Positions 1 to 8,022 of a DNA stretch of 64,000 nt are shown here, in pieces. The DNA comes from Bacteroidales bacterium. GTDB taxonomy: Bacteria; Bacteroidota; Bacteroidia; Bacteroidales; UBA932. Where the stretch lies: positions 62,001 through 126,000 of the forward strand of contig JAQVBQ010000002.1 of the NCBI GenBank assembly GCA_028690215.1. Reading direction: 5' to 3'. Below the pieces are notes generated by a model. It ran no database searches and had not been told where the DNA came from. It worked only from the letters and a program-made list of their open reading frames with translations. The translations under genes were made by a program, and so were the position numbers. Every line of letters starts with the position of its first letter. Position 1 is the stretch's first letter.

Positions 1-23
1 TTATTCCTCAAATTCTGTACCAA

Positions 24-41
24 GTGTACCATATATTACAC
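24..41. promoter_or_regulatory. Candidate operator, inverted repeat GTGTA-N8-TACAC
   Basis: A perfect 5-base inverted repeat with an 8-base spacer lies 28 to 45 bases ahead of the possible GTG start at 69 of the ferredoxin gene. The total size of 18 bases is what a dimeric CRP/FNR-type regulator would cover. No regulator gene for it is visible in the window, so the assignment is inference from symmetry and position only. Confidence 0.25.
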
Positions 42-86
42 ATCATTTGTATAAAGAGGGATATTTTTGTGGAAAATAATGAAAAC

Positions 87-935
87 ATGAAAAGAAGTGT
101 TATTAAAATAGACGAGGCTCTTTGCAACGGTTGCGGAAGTTGCGTAAGCGGATGCCATGAAGGAGCCCTTCAACTTATCAACGGCAAGGCTGTAATGATA
201 AGCGACCTTTATTGTGACGGACTTGGTGCCTGCATTGGAGAGTGCCCGACAGGCGCGATTGAACTGATTGAAAAAGAGACAGAGCCATATAATGAGATTG
301 CAGTAATGGAGAGAATATCTGTCAAGGGAGAAGATGTGATAATAGCTCACCTCAAACATCTGAAGAATCACAATGAGATTGAGTGGTTCAACCAGGGAAT
401 AAAGTGGTGCGAAGAGAACAATGTTAAAATAAATCTCTCCAGGCTGGAGGATGAAAAACCAAAAATGGCATGTGGCTGTCCTGGTTCAATGGAGAGGGAT
501 TTCAAACATGTTGCCCCTGCATCAAATAACACTGTGACAGGCCCAGCTCCCGCTACTGAATTACGTCAATGGCCGGTTCAGCTGCATCTGTTAAATCCAC
601 AGGCATCATTTTTTAAAGAGGCTGATGTGCTTCTTGCTTCAGACTGCTCAGCCTATTCGTTCGGCAATTTTCACGGCAAGTTCTTAAAAAACAAAGCTCT
701 TGCAATTGCATGTCCTAAACTGGACAACAATCTGCAGAGCTACGTAGATAAGCTTTCAGAGATGATACGAATGTCAAGAATCAATACACTTACCGTTCTT
801 ATAATGGAAGTTCCATGTTGTGGAGGTTTGCTTCAAATTGCAAAAAATGCAAGAGAAAAATCGGGAATAAATATCCCGATCAAGTGTATTGTCCTCTCAG
901 TTCAGGGAGAAATTATTTCTGAGAACTGGGTTTAA
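87..935 (+). CDS. Dicluster ferredoxin-like protein with extra conserved cysteines
   Basis: This 282-residue protein opens with a bacterial 2x[4Fe-4S] ferredoxin domain. Cluster one has C13, C16, C19 and C23; cluster two has C43, C49 and C53-P but Leu46 where the usual second Cys of CxxCxxC stands, so it may hold a 3Fe cluster. The remaining 210 residues carry further cysteine motifs, CGCPGS near residue 130 and EVPCCGG near 244, which suggests another metal site. It probably acts in cytoplasmic electron transfer; the partner is unknown. The ATG at 87 gives the best start, but a GTG at 69 with AGAGGG at 55-60 is also possible. The gene converges on and overlaps the DoxX gene by 23 bases. Confidence 0.8.
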   Translation: MKRSVIKIDEALCNGCGSCVSGCHEGALQLINGKAVMISDLYCDGLGACIGECPTGAIELIEKETEPYNEIAVMERISVKGEDVIIAHLKHLKNHNEIEWFNQGIKWCEENNVKINLSRLEDEKPKMACGCPGSMERDFKHVAPASNNTVTGPAPATELRQWPVQLHLLNPQASFFKEADVLLASDCSAYSFGNFHGKFLKNKALAIACPKLDNNLQSYVDKLSEMIRMSRINTLTVLIMEVPCCGGLLQIAKNAREKSGINIPIKCIVLSVQGEIISENWV

Positions 936-1341
936 AAAGAAGATTGTCTACAGAGAATCTGCCCGGACCTGCTATAAAGAGGATTACCAAGGCCACCATA
1001 TAGACAAAAGCAAGTTCCTTAACCTGGAATGGGTCTGCTGCATGGGTAACAAAGAAGGCAACAGCCATTGTGAAAGCCATAGGTATCAACGCCAATCTTG
1101 TAAGAAACCCGGCGATTACAAATAATCCTGCTACAAATTCAGCAGAAATGGCAAGTGTCAGTGAAATCTGCGAACCTAGTCCTATAGGATCAGGGAACAC
1201 AGATGAGAGCATCGAGTAATTCTGTATCTTCTGCCAGCCATGAAGCATTAAAAGTATTGCAAATGCGACCCTGAAAACAAGCAGGGTTGCAGATTGTGCA
1301 TTCTCCTTAAGAGGGGCACTATATAATATAAAATTTTTCAT
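913..1341 (-). CDS. DoxX family membrane protein
   Basis: The 142-residue product is a small integral membrane protein with four predicted helices (about residues 18-36, 60-80, 84-101 and 109-127), the size and layout of the DoxX/DoxD-like family. The LHGWQK segment at the end of helix one is typical of that family. DoxX proteins have been linked to quinone- or thiol-dependent redox reactions, but the substrate here cannot be told. It follows the MarR gene by only 4 bases on the same strand, so the two form an operon and the regulator probably controls it. Its 3' end overlaps the ferredoxin gene on the other strand. Confidence 0.85.
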   Translation of the reverse strand: MKNFILYSAPLKENAQSATLLVFRVAFAILLMLHGWQKIQNYSMLSSVFPDPIGLGSQISLTLAISAEFVAGLFVIAGFLTRLALIPMAFTMAVAFFVTHAADPFQVKELAFVYMVALVILFIAGPGRFSVDNLLFKPSSQK

Positions 1342-1345
1342 TTTT

Positions 1346-1714
1346 TCATTGATTGTTATTAATCTGATTTTGTACGAATGATAGAAGGGGCTCCGGCAAA
1401 TCTATCTCATCCTTGAGAATTATCTCCAGAGTTGCCTTCCCATCTTTTGTGAGTGTAAAATACATCTGCCTCTTATCAACCTTTCCGAGCGTTCTTGTAA
1501 TAAAACCCTTCTCCTCTACCGCTCTTATAAGTTTAGATGTATTTGAACAACTAAGGCTTAGCTTTTCCGCAATTTCTCCCGAAGAGAGTTGCCCCTCCTT
1601 AAGAGAACACAGTAACATTCCCTCATTAAGGCATATTCCATATTGATCGTGAAAACTCTCTTCATATGAACATATTGCCCTATATATATCCCTTATAGCA
1701 CAAAGCCTTTCCAT
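1346..1714 (-). CDS. MarR family transcriptional regulator
   Basis: This 122-residue protein has the winged-helix layout of MarR regulators: a helical N-terminus, a helix-turn-helix at about residues 42-74 (LSSGEIAEKLSLS, then SNTSKLIRAVEEKG) and a wing with DKRQMYFTLT at about 80-89. MarR proteins bind DNA as dimers and respond to small molecules or thiol oxidation. Three cysteines (near residues 5, 15 and 28) lie in the N-terminal helices and could sense oxidation, which is inference. It is first in an operon with DoxX and probably also autoregulates from the promoter at 1741-1748. Confidence 0.87.
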   Translation of the reverse strand: MERLCAIRDIYRAICSYEESFHDQYGICLNEGMLLCSLKEGQLSSGEIAEKLSLSCSNTSKLIRAVEEKGFITRTLGKVDKRQMYFTLTKDGKATLEIILKDEIDLPEPLLSFVQNQINNNQ

Positions 1715-1740
1715 TTTTCTTGATTTTTTTTATTTTTTTA

Positions 1741-1748
1741 CAAAAATA
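1741..1748 (-). promoter_or_regulatory. Promoter -7 box (TATTTTTG) for the marR-doxX operon
   Basis: The minus strand reads TATTTTTG, matching the Bacteroidota -7 consensus TAnnTTTG, 26 bases before the MarR start codon. I see no clear -33 TTG. It lies between the thioredoxin stop and the MarR start, so MarR need not depend on the thioredoxin promoter. Confidence 0.45.
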
Positions 1749-1758
1749 ATGTAATTAT

Positions 1759-2262
1759 TTACTTCTTAAGCAGAACCTCTTCTATTGCCTGCTTAAGATT
1801 TGCTTTTGGAAGAGCACCCTGTGCAATCTGAGGATTTCCTTTCATTGGTGCAAAAAGGAGTGTAGGGATGCTTCTTATTCCGAAAGCTGCTGCCAGCTCC
1901 TGTTCTGCCTCAGTATCTACCTTATATATATAGATCTCGCCTTCATACTCAGCTGCAAGCTCTTCCAAAATCGGAGCTATTGTCTTACACGGACCGCACC
2001 ATGATGCATAAAAGTCTATCAATGCCGGTTTATCACCAAGATATTTCCACTCATTAGGGTTACCCTCAAAATCAACGACTTTTTTCAAAAACTCTGCTTT
2101 TGTTAAATGTATTGTCTTCATTTTTTTCTCTTTATTATTTATTTCTGTGTTACTAACGCTGTGATTATTCTCTGCCTGTGCCTTGTTGCCTGTATTTGCC
2201 CCACAAGATACTGCCAGGGCTGAAAAAAGCAGTAATGTCAGATATTTTGTAACTTTATTCAT
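1759..2262 (-). CDS. Thioredoxin-fold lipoprotein
   Basis: From the ATG at 2262 the product has 167 residues: a lipoprotein signal with lipobox ALAVSC (Cys20), a polar linker to about residue 47, and a thioredoxin domain with active site W88-C-G-P-C-K and the cis-proline loop SIPT at 131-134. It should reduce or exchange disulfides on the periplasmic side of a membrane. A start at Met48 would give a plain cytosolic thioredoxin, but the intact signal and the promoter at 2284-2291 favour the lipoprotein. An upstream ATG at 2286 would lie right at the predicted transcription start and is unlikely. The gene is divergent from the CoA-disulfide reductase. Confidence 0.88.
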   Translation of the reverse strand: MNKVTKYLTLLLFSALAVSCGANTGNKAQAENNHSVSNTEINNKEKKMKTIHLTKAEFLKKVVDFEGNPNEWKYLGDKPALIDFYASWCGPCKTIAPILEELAAEYEGEIYIYKVDTEAEQELAAAFGIRSIPTLLFAPMKGNPQIAQGALPKANLKQAIEEVLLKK

Positions 2263-2283
2263 TATTGTGATTTTTAATTTCTG

Positions 2284-2291
2284 CAAAGGTA
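2284..2291 (-). promoter_or_regulatory. Promoter -7 box (TACCTTTG) for the thioredoxin lipoprotein
   Basis: The minus strand reads TACCTTTG, a full match to TAnnTTTG. Transcription would start near 2280, which supports the ATG at 2262 as start and argues against 2286. Confidence 0.6.
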
Positions 2292-2331
2292 AACATTATT
2301 TCCAAAAAAACAAATTTCTTTAGGAATATTT

Positions 2332-2359
2332 TTTGTTTAGAATATATTTCTTACCTTTG
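2332..2359 (+). promoter_or_regulatory. Promoter with -33 TTTG and -7 TACCTTTG for CoA-disulfide reductase
   Basis: TTTG at 2332-2335 and TACCTTTG at 2352-2359 are 16 bases apart, close to the Bacteroidota housekeeping promoter layout. The ATG follows 25 bases after the -7 box. The promoter is back to back with that of the thioredoxin gene, and both share the -7 word TACCTTTG. Confidence 0.65.
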
Positions 2360-2384
2360 CTGCAGAAATATAATATAAATCTAT

Positions 2385-4055
2385 ATGAAGTACGTTATTA
2401 TCGGAGGTGTTGCAGGTGGTGCAACAACAGCGGCAAGAATCCGTCGCGAAGACGAAAAAGGTGATATTATTCTGTTTGAACGAGGTGAATTCATCTCTTA
2501 TGCAAACTGCGGATTACCATACTATATAGGAGGAAAGATAAAAAACAGGGAAGATCTGCTTGTACAGAGTGTGACAGGCTTTTCAAACCGTTATGATGTT
2601 GATATAAGGACATTCAGTGAGATTCTCTCTATAGATAAATCCGCAAAGAGTGTAACGGTTAAAAACAGAGCTACAGGAAAGATTTACAACGAAAGTTATG
2701 ACAAGATGCTTCTCTCCCCCGGAGCGGAGCCTTTCAGACCACAGATTCCGGGCATTGATGACCCAAGGATACTGACATTGAGAAACATCCCGGATACAGA
2801 CAGGATTAAAGAGAGAATCTCCAACCAGACAATCAAAAAAGTAGTAATTGCCGGTGGCGGATTCATAGGACTCGAGATGGCAGAGAATCTCAGACACGCC
2901 GGACTCGATGTAACAATCATAGAGATGGCTCCGCAAGTAATGGCTCCGCTCGACCCCGTCATGGCGTCAATCGTCCATCACGAGTTGCTGTCCAATGGTG
3001 TGAAACTTCTTTTGAACGAAGCGGTTTCCTCTTTTGACACCAGTGCTGAGACTTTAAAGGTTTTATTAAAAAGTGGAAAAGAGGTTCAGGCAGATATAGT
3101 AATCTGGAGTATCGGAGTTAAACCCGAGACACGCCTGGCTCAGGAGGCCGGTTTAAAGATCGGACCTACCGGAGGAATAAGTGTCAATGAGTATCTTCAG
3201 ACATCAGATGAGAATATATATGCCACAGGAGATGCTATTGAGATTTTAAACCCTGTTACCGGGCAACCGGCAGTCATTCCTCTTGCAGGCCCTGCAAACA
3301 AACAGGCCAGGATAGCTGCAGATAACATGGTTCACGGGAACATCAGCCAGTATAAGGGAACTATAGGCACCGGAATTGCAAGGGTATTTAAGCTTACCGC
3401 TGCAACTACAGGAGCCAATGAAAGAACCCTGCAAAGATTCGGGATAGAATATCTTACATCTATTACCCATTCCTCTTCTCATGCTGGTTACTATCCGGGA
3501 TCCGAGCCCCTCTCTGTGAAGATTCTCTATACACCTGTTACAGGAAAACTACTGGGAGGCCAGATTGTCGGGTATGACGGCGTGGACAAGAGGATAGACA
3601 CCATAGCAACTATTATTGGTCTTGGTGGGTCTATTCATGACCTGACCGAGATTGAACATGCCTATGCACCTCCTTTCTCATCGGCCAAAGATCCGGTTAA
3701 TATGGCAGGATTTGTTGCTGACAATATTCTTAAAGGCAAAATGAAGGTTGTAACATGGGAAGAGGCTGACAATTTCAACCCTGAGAGGGACTTTTTGCTG
3801 GATGTAAGAAGCAACAAGGAGTGCAGTCATGGAATGATCAGCGGCGCTGTGAATATACCACTCGAAGATATAAGATTCAGGCTTGACGAAATACCGGCGG
3901 ACAAAAGAATCATAGTCTATTGCGCTGTTGGCTTGAGGGGATATCTGGCCAACAGGATACTTTCCCAAAATGGATTTCCTGAAGTTTATAACCTTTCCGG
4001 AGGATATAAGAGCTATTTTTACGCCAAATCAGATCAGAACAATAGATTATCCTGA
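2385..4055 (+). CDS. CoA-disulfide reductase/rhodanese fusion (pyridine nucleotide-disulfide oxidoreductase)
   Basis: The 556-residue flavoprotein begins with the FAD-binding GGVAGGATTAARIRR and has the single redox cysteine C42 in SYANCGLPYYIGG, the hallmark of CoA-disulfide reductases and related NAD(P)H persulfide reductases. A second Rossmann motif (GGGFIGLEMAE, about 157-167) binds NAD(P)H. The last 100 residues are a rhodanese domain with C513 in YCAVGLRG. Proteins with this architecture reduce CoA disulfide, polysulfide or CoA persulfide in the cytoplasm. The rhodanese loop points to sulfane-sulfur handling. It sits with a thioredoxin and a MarR regulator, which fits thiol homeostasis. 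Confidence 0.9.
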   Translation: MKYVIIGGVAGGATTAARIRREDEKGDIILFERGEFISYANCGLPYYIGGKIKNREDLLVQSVTGFSNRYDVDIRTFSEILSIDKSAKSVTVKNRATGKIYNESYDKMLLSPGAEPFRPQIPGIDDPRILTLRNIPDTDRIKERISNQTIKKVVIAGGGFIGLEMAENLRHAGLDVTIIEMAPQVMAPLDPVMASIVHHELLSNGVKLLLNEAVSSFDTSAETLKVLLKSGKEVQADIVIWSIGVKPETRLAQEAGLKIGPTGGISVNEYLQTSDENIYATGDAIEILNPVTGQPAVIPLAGPANKQARIAADNMVHGNISQYKGTIGTGIARVFKLTAATTGANERTLQRFGIEYLTSITHSSSHAGYYPGSEPLSVKILYTPVTGKLLGGQIVGYDGVDKRIDTIATIIGLGGSIHDLTEIEHAYAPPFSSAKDPVNMAGFVADNILKGKMKVVTWEEADNFNPERDFLLDVRSNKECSHGMISGAVNIPLEDIRFRLDEIPADKRIIVYCAVGLRGYLANRILSQNGFPEVYNLSGGYKSYFYAKSDQNNRLS

Positions 4056-4067
4056 ATTTAAAACATT

Positions 4068-4841
4068 ATGAGAATCAAATCACTCCTTTTCCTATTATTG
4101 CTCAACACTCTATCTGCCAGTGGTTTTGTTGCCATGGCACAGGAATATAGAGTCTTGACCTACAATGTACACCACTGCAATCCCCCTGCACAAAAAGGGG
4201 TAATTGCTACTGACAGCATTGCTGCGGTCATTCAAAAATCGGGTGCAGATATTGTACTTCTCCAGGAGGTGGATTATAAAAGCAATCGTGTGCAAGGGGC
4301 TGACCAGCCACTGGAACTTTCCCGGAAATCGGGACTGCAATACTACCGTTTCTTCAGGGCGATAGATTTACCGGGAGGAGAGTATGGAGTGATGATTCTT
4401 TCAAGATACCCCATAACTTCATCAACCCACTACCCTCTTCCCGCTATCGACAAGGGAGAACAAAGGGTAATCGGGATAGTTGAGGTAAAACCTGAGGGGG
4501 AAGAGGAGATCTGCGTTGCATGTACCCATCTGGACCTCCCAAAAGGGATCAGAGAGGCACAGGTTGCATTTATTGATTCGTTACTTGGCAAAAAAGAGAG
4601 ACTTATTTTTGGCGGAGACCTGAATGCTTCACCTGAAACCCCTGAAATTAAGTTTTTACTGGAGCGCTACACATCTACATCTGAAATATTTCAGCATACT
4701 TTCCCGAATATCAATCCCGAGGTATGTATAGACTATATATTCACCAGAAAGACAAAGTCTACCAAGATCCTATCGCACAAGGTTTTGGAAAACATTCCCT
4801 ACTCCGACCACTTGCCGGTAGTGGCGGAAATAAGACTATAA
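4068..4841 (+). CDS. Secreted endonuclease/exonuclease/phosphatase family protein
   Basis: This 257-residue protein has a signal peptide with likely cleavage after AMA (residue 24) and then the EEP fold: N in TYNVHH, the metal ligand E in LLQEVDYKS, GGDLNA, and the C-terminal SDHLPV. The family hydrolyses phosphodiester or phosphomonoester bonds (DNases, sphingomyelinases, inositol phosphatases), and the substrate cannot be inferred from this sequence. It starts 12 bases after the CoA-disulfide reductase and is probably cotranscribed, though no functional link is obvious. Confidence 0.83.
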   Translation: MRIKSLLFLLLLNTLSASGFVAMAQEYRVLTYNVHHCNPPAQKGVIATDSIAAVIQKSGADIVLLQEVDYKSNRVQGADQPLELSRKSGLQYYRFFRAIDLPGGEYGVMILSRYPITSSTHYPLPAIDKGEQRVIGIVEVKPEGEEEICVACTHLDLPKGIREAQVAFIDSLLGKKERLIFGGDLNASPETPEIKFLLERYTSTSEIFQHTFPNINPEVCIDYIFTRKTKSTKILSHKVLENIPYSDHLPVVAEIRL

Positions 4842-4866
4842 AGGCTTATCCGAGGAATATAATGAC

Positions 4867-4874
4867 TACATTTG
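4867..4874 (+). promoter_or_regulatory. Promoter -7 box (TACATTTG) for the acyltransferase gene
   Basis: TACATTTG matches TAnnTTTG and lies 18 bases ahead of the ATG at 4893, in the 51-base gap after the phosphatase-family gene. No -33 box is clear. Confidence 0.5.
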
Positions 4875-4892
4875 CAGGCTGAAAATTCATGA

Positions 4893-5456
4893 ATGATGAA
4901 GCATATTGCTAAATTTTTACTGAAAGTTGCAGGATGGAAGGCAGTTACTCCCCCTGTCCCTGAGCCTAAATGCATCATCCTGGGGGTACCGCATACATCT
5001 GTCTGGGACTTTGTAATCTCATATCTATACTACAAATCTTTTGGTGCCACTGCATATGTAATGGTTAAAAAGGAGTTTTTCTGGGGTCCTTTGGGGCCGA
5101 TAGTGAAGTGGATGGGAGGAATCCCTGTCGACAGAAAACACGCCACATCCCTTACTAGGCAATTGATAGAGGCCTTTAACTCTGCTGATCGGTTACACCT
5201 GGCAATTGCTCCCGAAGGGACAAGAGATAGGGTGGACAAATGGAAAACCGGATTCTACACAATTGCTAAGGCTGCAAATGTACCGGTTTACCTTGGTTAT
5301 TACGATTGGGGCAAAAAAGAGGTTAGCCGTGGCGTACGTTTCGAACTTACCGACGACCTTAATGCTGACATGAAAAGGATTCGGCAGCACTATAAAGATC
5401 TTGGAATAAAAGGCAAGTTTCCTGAAAAATTCTCAACCGGGATTGATTTGGAATAA
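4893..5456 (+). CDS. PlsC-like 1-acylglycerol-3-phosphate acyltransferase family protein
   Basis: The 187-residue product carries the acyltransferase catalytic motif HTSVWD (HX4D, near residue 34) and the glycerophosphate-binding APEGTR (near residue 108). It is shorter than typical PlsC (about 240 residues), lacks an obvious N-terminal membrane anchor, and has the WDF variant seen in a subgroup whose acceptor is uncertain. The likely reaction is acyl transfer to a lysophospholipid or related alcohol at the inner membrane. An acyl-CoA synthetase follows 38 bases later, which supports a role in lipid metabolism. A second ATG directly follows the first, so the start may be 4896. Confidence 0.82.
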   Translation: MMKHIAKFLLKVAGWKAVTPPVPEPKCIILGVPHTSVWDFVISYLYYKSFGATAYVMVKKEFFWGPLGPIVKWMGGIPVDRKHATSLTRQLIEAFNSADRLHLAIAPEGTRDRVDKWKTGFYTIAKAANVPVYLGYYDWGKKEVSRGVRFELTDDLNADMKRIRQHYKDLGIKGKFPEKFSTGIDLE

Positions 5457-5494
5457 TTATTGCTATAATTACACTTTGTATTAACAAAATTTGA

Positions 5495-7198
5495 ATGGGA
5501 ACCACACAATTCAGTACTTTAAAGGATCTTTTCATATACAGTACCAACAATTACCAGAACAATAAAGCATTTTCATACGTAGGAGGCATTTCTTACACCT
5601 ACACTGAATTCAGACAAAAAACAGAGGAGTTTGAAGCTATTCTAACCAAAGCAGGAATAGGAAAAGGGGACAAAGTAATAATACTAAGCCAGAATATGCC
5701 AAACTGGCCGGCAGCCTATTTTTCAATTACAGCTTTCGGTCGCGTTGCCGTACCTATACTCCCCGATTTTTCAGAGACTGAGGTTAACAACGTCATTGAA
5801 CACTCTGAAGCAAAAGCTGTAATCGTATCCGAGAAACTCAGATACAAGCTACCTTCCAAAACAATAGATAACCTGAATGCAATAATCAATATAGAGACTC
5901 TTGAAACTGAATTCAATGAGGCTCGTATTACACCTGCAGAACAGGGAGACGCTGCTCACGAAGATCTTGCAGCAATCATATATACCTCAGGTACCACAGG
6001 CAATTCAAAAGGTGTTATGCTGACTCACAGGAATCTTTGCACACACCTGCATGCAGCTGCGATACTCCGCCCCGGTTTCAGCAATGATGTATGGCTTTCA
6101 ATACTTCCGTTATCACACACACTGGAAAGCAGTCTCAGCATGCTTCTTCCTATGGTAAGCGGTTCTTCGGTTTACTATATCGAAAAGGCTCCAACTCCGA
6201 CTGTTCTCCTACAGGCACTTAAAATTGTTCGTCCTACAACAATGTTGAGCGTTCCTATGATCATGGAGAAGATTTACAAGTCATCCATCCTTCCGAAATT
6301 TGAAAAGAGCCCTGCAGTAAAATTCATATATAGGACTACTCCGGGAAGGAAGATTCTCAACCGGATTGCGGGTAAAAAACTCATGGAGACATTCGGCGGC
6401 AGGATAAGATTCTTCGGAATTGGCGGTGCCAAACTGGACCCGGAAGTGGAGAGATTCCTCTATGAAGCCAAATTCCCGTACGGTATAGGATATGGCCTGA
6501 CCGAGTCCTGTCCTCTTCTTGCCGGAGCAATTCCAGAGAATGTAAAATGGCAATCAACCGGACCGGCAGTACATGGCATAGAGTTGCGTATAGACAATCC
6601 TAATCCGGAGACTGGAGAGGGCGAGATAGTAGCAAAAGGGCCGAACATAATGGTTGGATACTATAAAAATCCAGAAGCTACCAAGGAGGCTTTTACTGAA
6701 GACGGATGGTTCAGAACCAAGGATCTTGGCATAATTGACAAGACTGGAAGATTATATATCAAAGGGAGACTCTCGAATATGATACTCGGTCCTAGCGGCG
6801 AGAATATATATCCGGAGGAGATAGAATCTGTGATAAATGCTCACACCATGGTTTCAGAGTCAATTGTCACTCAGAAAAAGGGAAAACTTGTTGCACTTGT
6901 TCACTTTAATCCTGATAAACTTAAGGCTCTGAATGACGTCAAGGAGGAGGCATTCAACACCTACTACGAGACAAAGGATCAGATAACCAAAAAGTTCGAA
7001 GAGACAAAAGAGGAGACCAAAGAGGCAATGGCAGCCTTTAATGACAAACTGGAGCAGTTAAAGAGAGAACTTACCCAATATGTAAATGAGAGGGTGAACA
7101 AGTTCTCGAAGATTTCTTATATCATTGATTGTCCTCAGCAATTCGAAAAGACAGCCACTCAGAAGATAAAGCGTTTTCTCTACAACCGTCAAAAGTAG
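5495..7198 (+). CDS. Long-chain fatty acid CoA ligase (AMP-dependent synthetase)
   Basis: This 567-residue adenylate-forming enzyme has the P-loop-like YTSGTTGNSKG (about residues 162-172), GYGLTES (about 331-337) and the C-domain hinge FRTKDLG followed by KGRLSNMI. It activates fatty acids as acyl-AMP and passes them to CoA. Between the C-terminal beta core and the final QKIKRFLYN there is a highly charged, Glu/Lys-rich segment (about residues 480-535) that looks like a helical hairpin or coiled coil. The catalytic-type lysine is probably in the terminal TQKIKR. It converges on the metallophosphatase gene with a 10-base overlap. Confidence 0.9.
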   Translation: MGTTQFSTLKDLFIYSTNNYQNNKAFSYVGGISYTYTEFRQKTEEFEAILTKAGIGKGDKVIILSQNMPNWPAAYFSITAFGRVAVPILPDFSETEVNNVIEHSEAKAVIVSEKLRYKLPSKTIDNLNAIINIETLETEFNEARITPAEQGDAAHEDLAAIIYTSGTTGNSKGVMLTHRNLCTHLHAAAILRPGFSNDVWLSILPLSHTLESSLSMLLPMVSGSSVYYIEKAPTPTVLLQALKIVRPTTMLSVPMIMEKIYKSSILPKFEKSPAVKFIYRTTPGRKILNRIAGKKLMETFGGRIRFFGIGGAKLDPEVERFLYEAKFPYGIGYGLTESCPLLAGAIPENVKWQSTGPAVHGIELRIDNPNPETGEGEIVAKGPNIMVGYYKNPEATKEAFTEDGWFRTKDLGIIDKTGRLYIKGRLSNMILGPSGENIYPEEIESVINAHTMVSESIVTQKKGKLVALVHFNPDKLKALNDVKEEAFNTYYETKDQITKKFEETKEETKEAMAAFNDKLEQLKRELTQYVNERVNKFSKISYIIDCPQQFEKTATQKIKRFLYNRQK

Positions 7199-8019
7199 AG
7201 GTCAACTCTTCCGACATAAACTCCGGCTGTACCCATCTGGGTTACCAGGACGCCTTTACCTGCCCTATTTTTGACAACAACCGGGCTTTTAAGGAATGTA
7301 TGAGTGTGTCCGCCGACAATAATATCGATGTTGCTACTATTTGATGCAAGATCTGTATCCGACGGAGAGAGGCTACCCTCCTCATGTTCATACCCAAGGT
7401 GAGTCAAGGCGATAACAATATCACAATCTCTCTTGTTTTTGAGAAATCTGGCTGTTTTATTAGCACTCTTTATCACATCAAGATATTTTACACCGGAACG
7501 GGCTGATTCGGAAACATAGCCGTTTAGATTAAGCAAAAGACCTAAAATACCTATCCTTTTACCTCCCTTTTCAATAATCACATAAGGTTTTATCACATCC
7601 TTCAAGGGGCTGTCAGAAAAGTCATAATTTGAACAAACAGTAGGGTATTTTGCTTTGGCCAGCCTCTCTGCCAGTTGCTTCTCTCCATTGTCAAACTCAT
7701 GGTTGCCAAGACAGACGGCATCATAACCCATTGCATTGTAGAGCATCACCTCTGCCTCACCCTTGAAAAGCGTAAAATATGGAGTTCCCTGATTATAATC
7801 TCCTGCATCGAGCAGCAGGACATTCTGTACACTATCCCTCACAGAGTGGATAAAATTCGCCCTTCTTTGAAAACCTCCCAATCCTTTGTTTTTGCCACTT
7901 GCAACAGGCTCTATATTGCTGTGAGTGTCATTTGTGTGCAGGATTACCAGATCCTGCGAGTAGAGGCTTATGGAGAAGAGAATGGAGATTAAAGTAATTG
8001 TGAATCTTACGTATTTCAT
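7189..8019 (-). CDS. 5'-nucleotidase N-terminal (metallophosphatase) domain as a separate secreted protein
   Basis: The 276-residue protein has a signal peptide (to about residue 21) and only the calcineurin-like metallophosphatase half of a UshA-type 5'-nucleotidase. Dinuclear metal ligands are visible in HTNDTHS, DAGD, GNHEFDNG and GGHTHTF. It ends just where the substrate-binding C-terminal domain normally begins. That domain is encoded immediately upstream as its own gene, 3 bases away. The two products probably act together in the periplasm or on the surface to strip phosphate from nucleotides. Whether they bind each other is inference. Confidence 0.87.
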   Translation of the reverse strand: MKYVRFTITLISILFSISLYSQDLVILHTNDTHSNIEPVASGKNKGLGGFQRRANFIHSVRDSVQNVLLLDAGDYNQGTPYFTLFKGEAEVMLYNAMGYDAVCLGNHEFDNGEKQLAERLAKAKYPTVCSNYDFSDSPLKDVIKPYVIIEKGGKRIGILGLLLNLNGYVSESARSGVKYLDVIKSANKTARFLKNKRDCDIVIALTHLGYEHEEGSLSPSDTDLASNSSNIDIIVGGHTHTFLKSPVVVKNRAGKGVLVTQMGTAGVYVGRVDLYF

Positions 8020-8022
8020 ACT

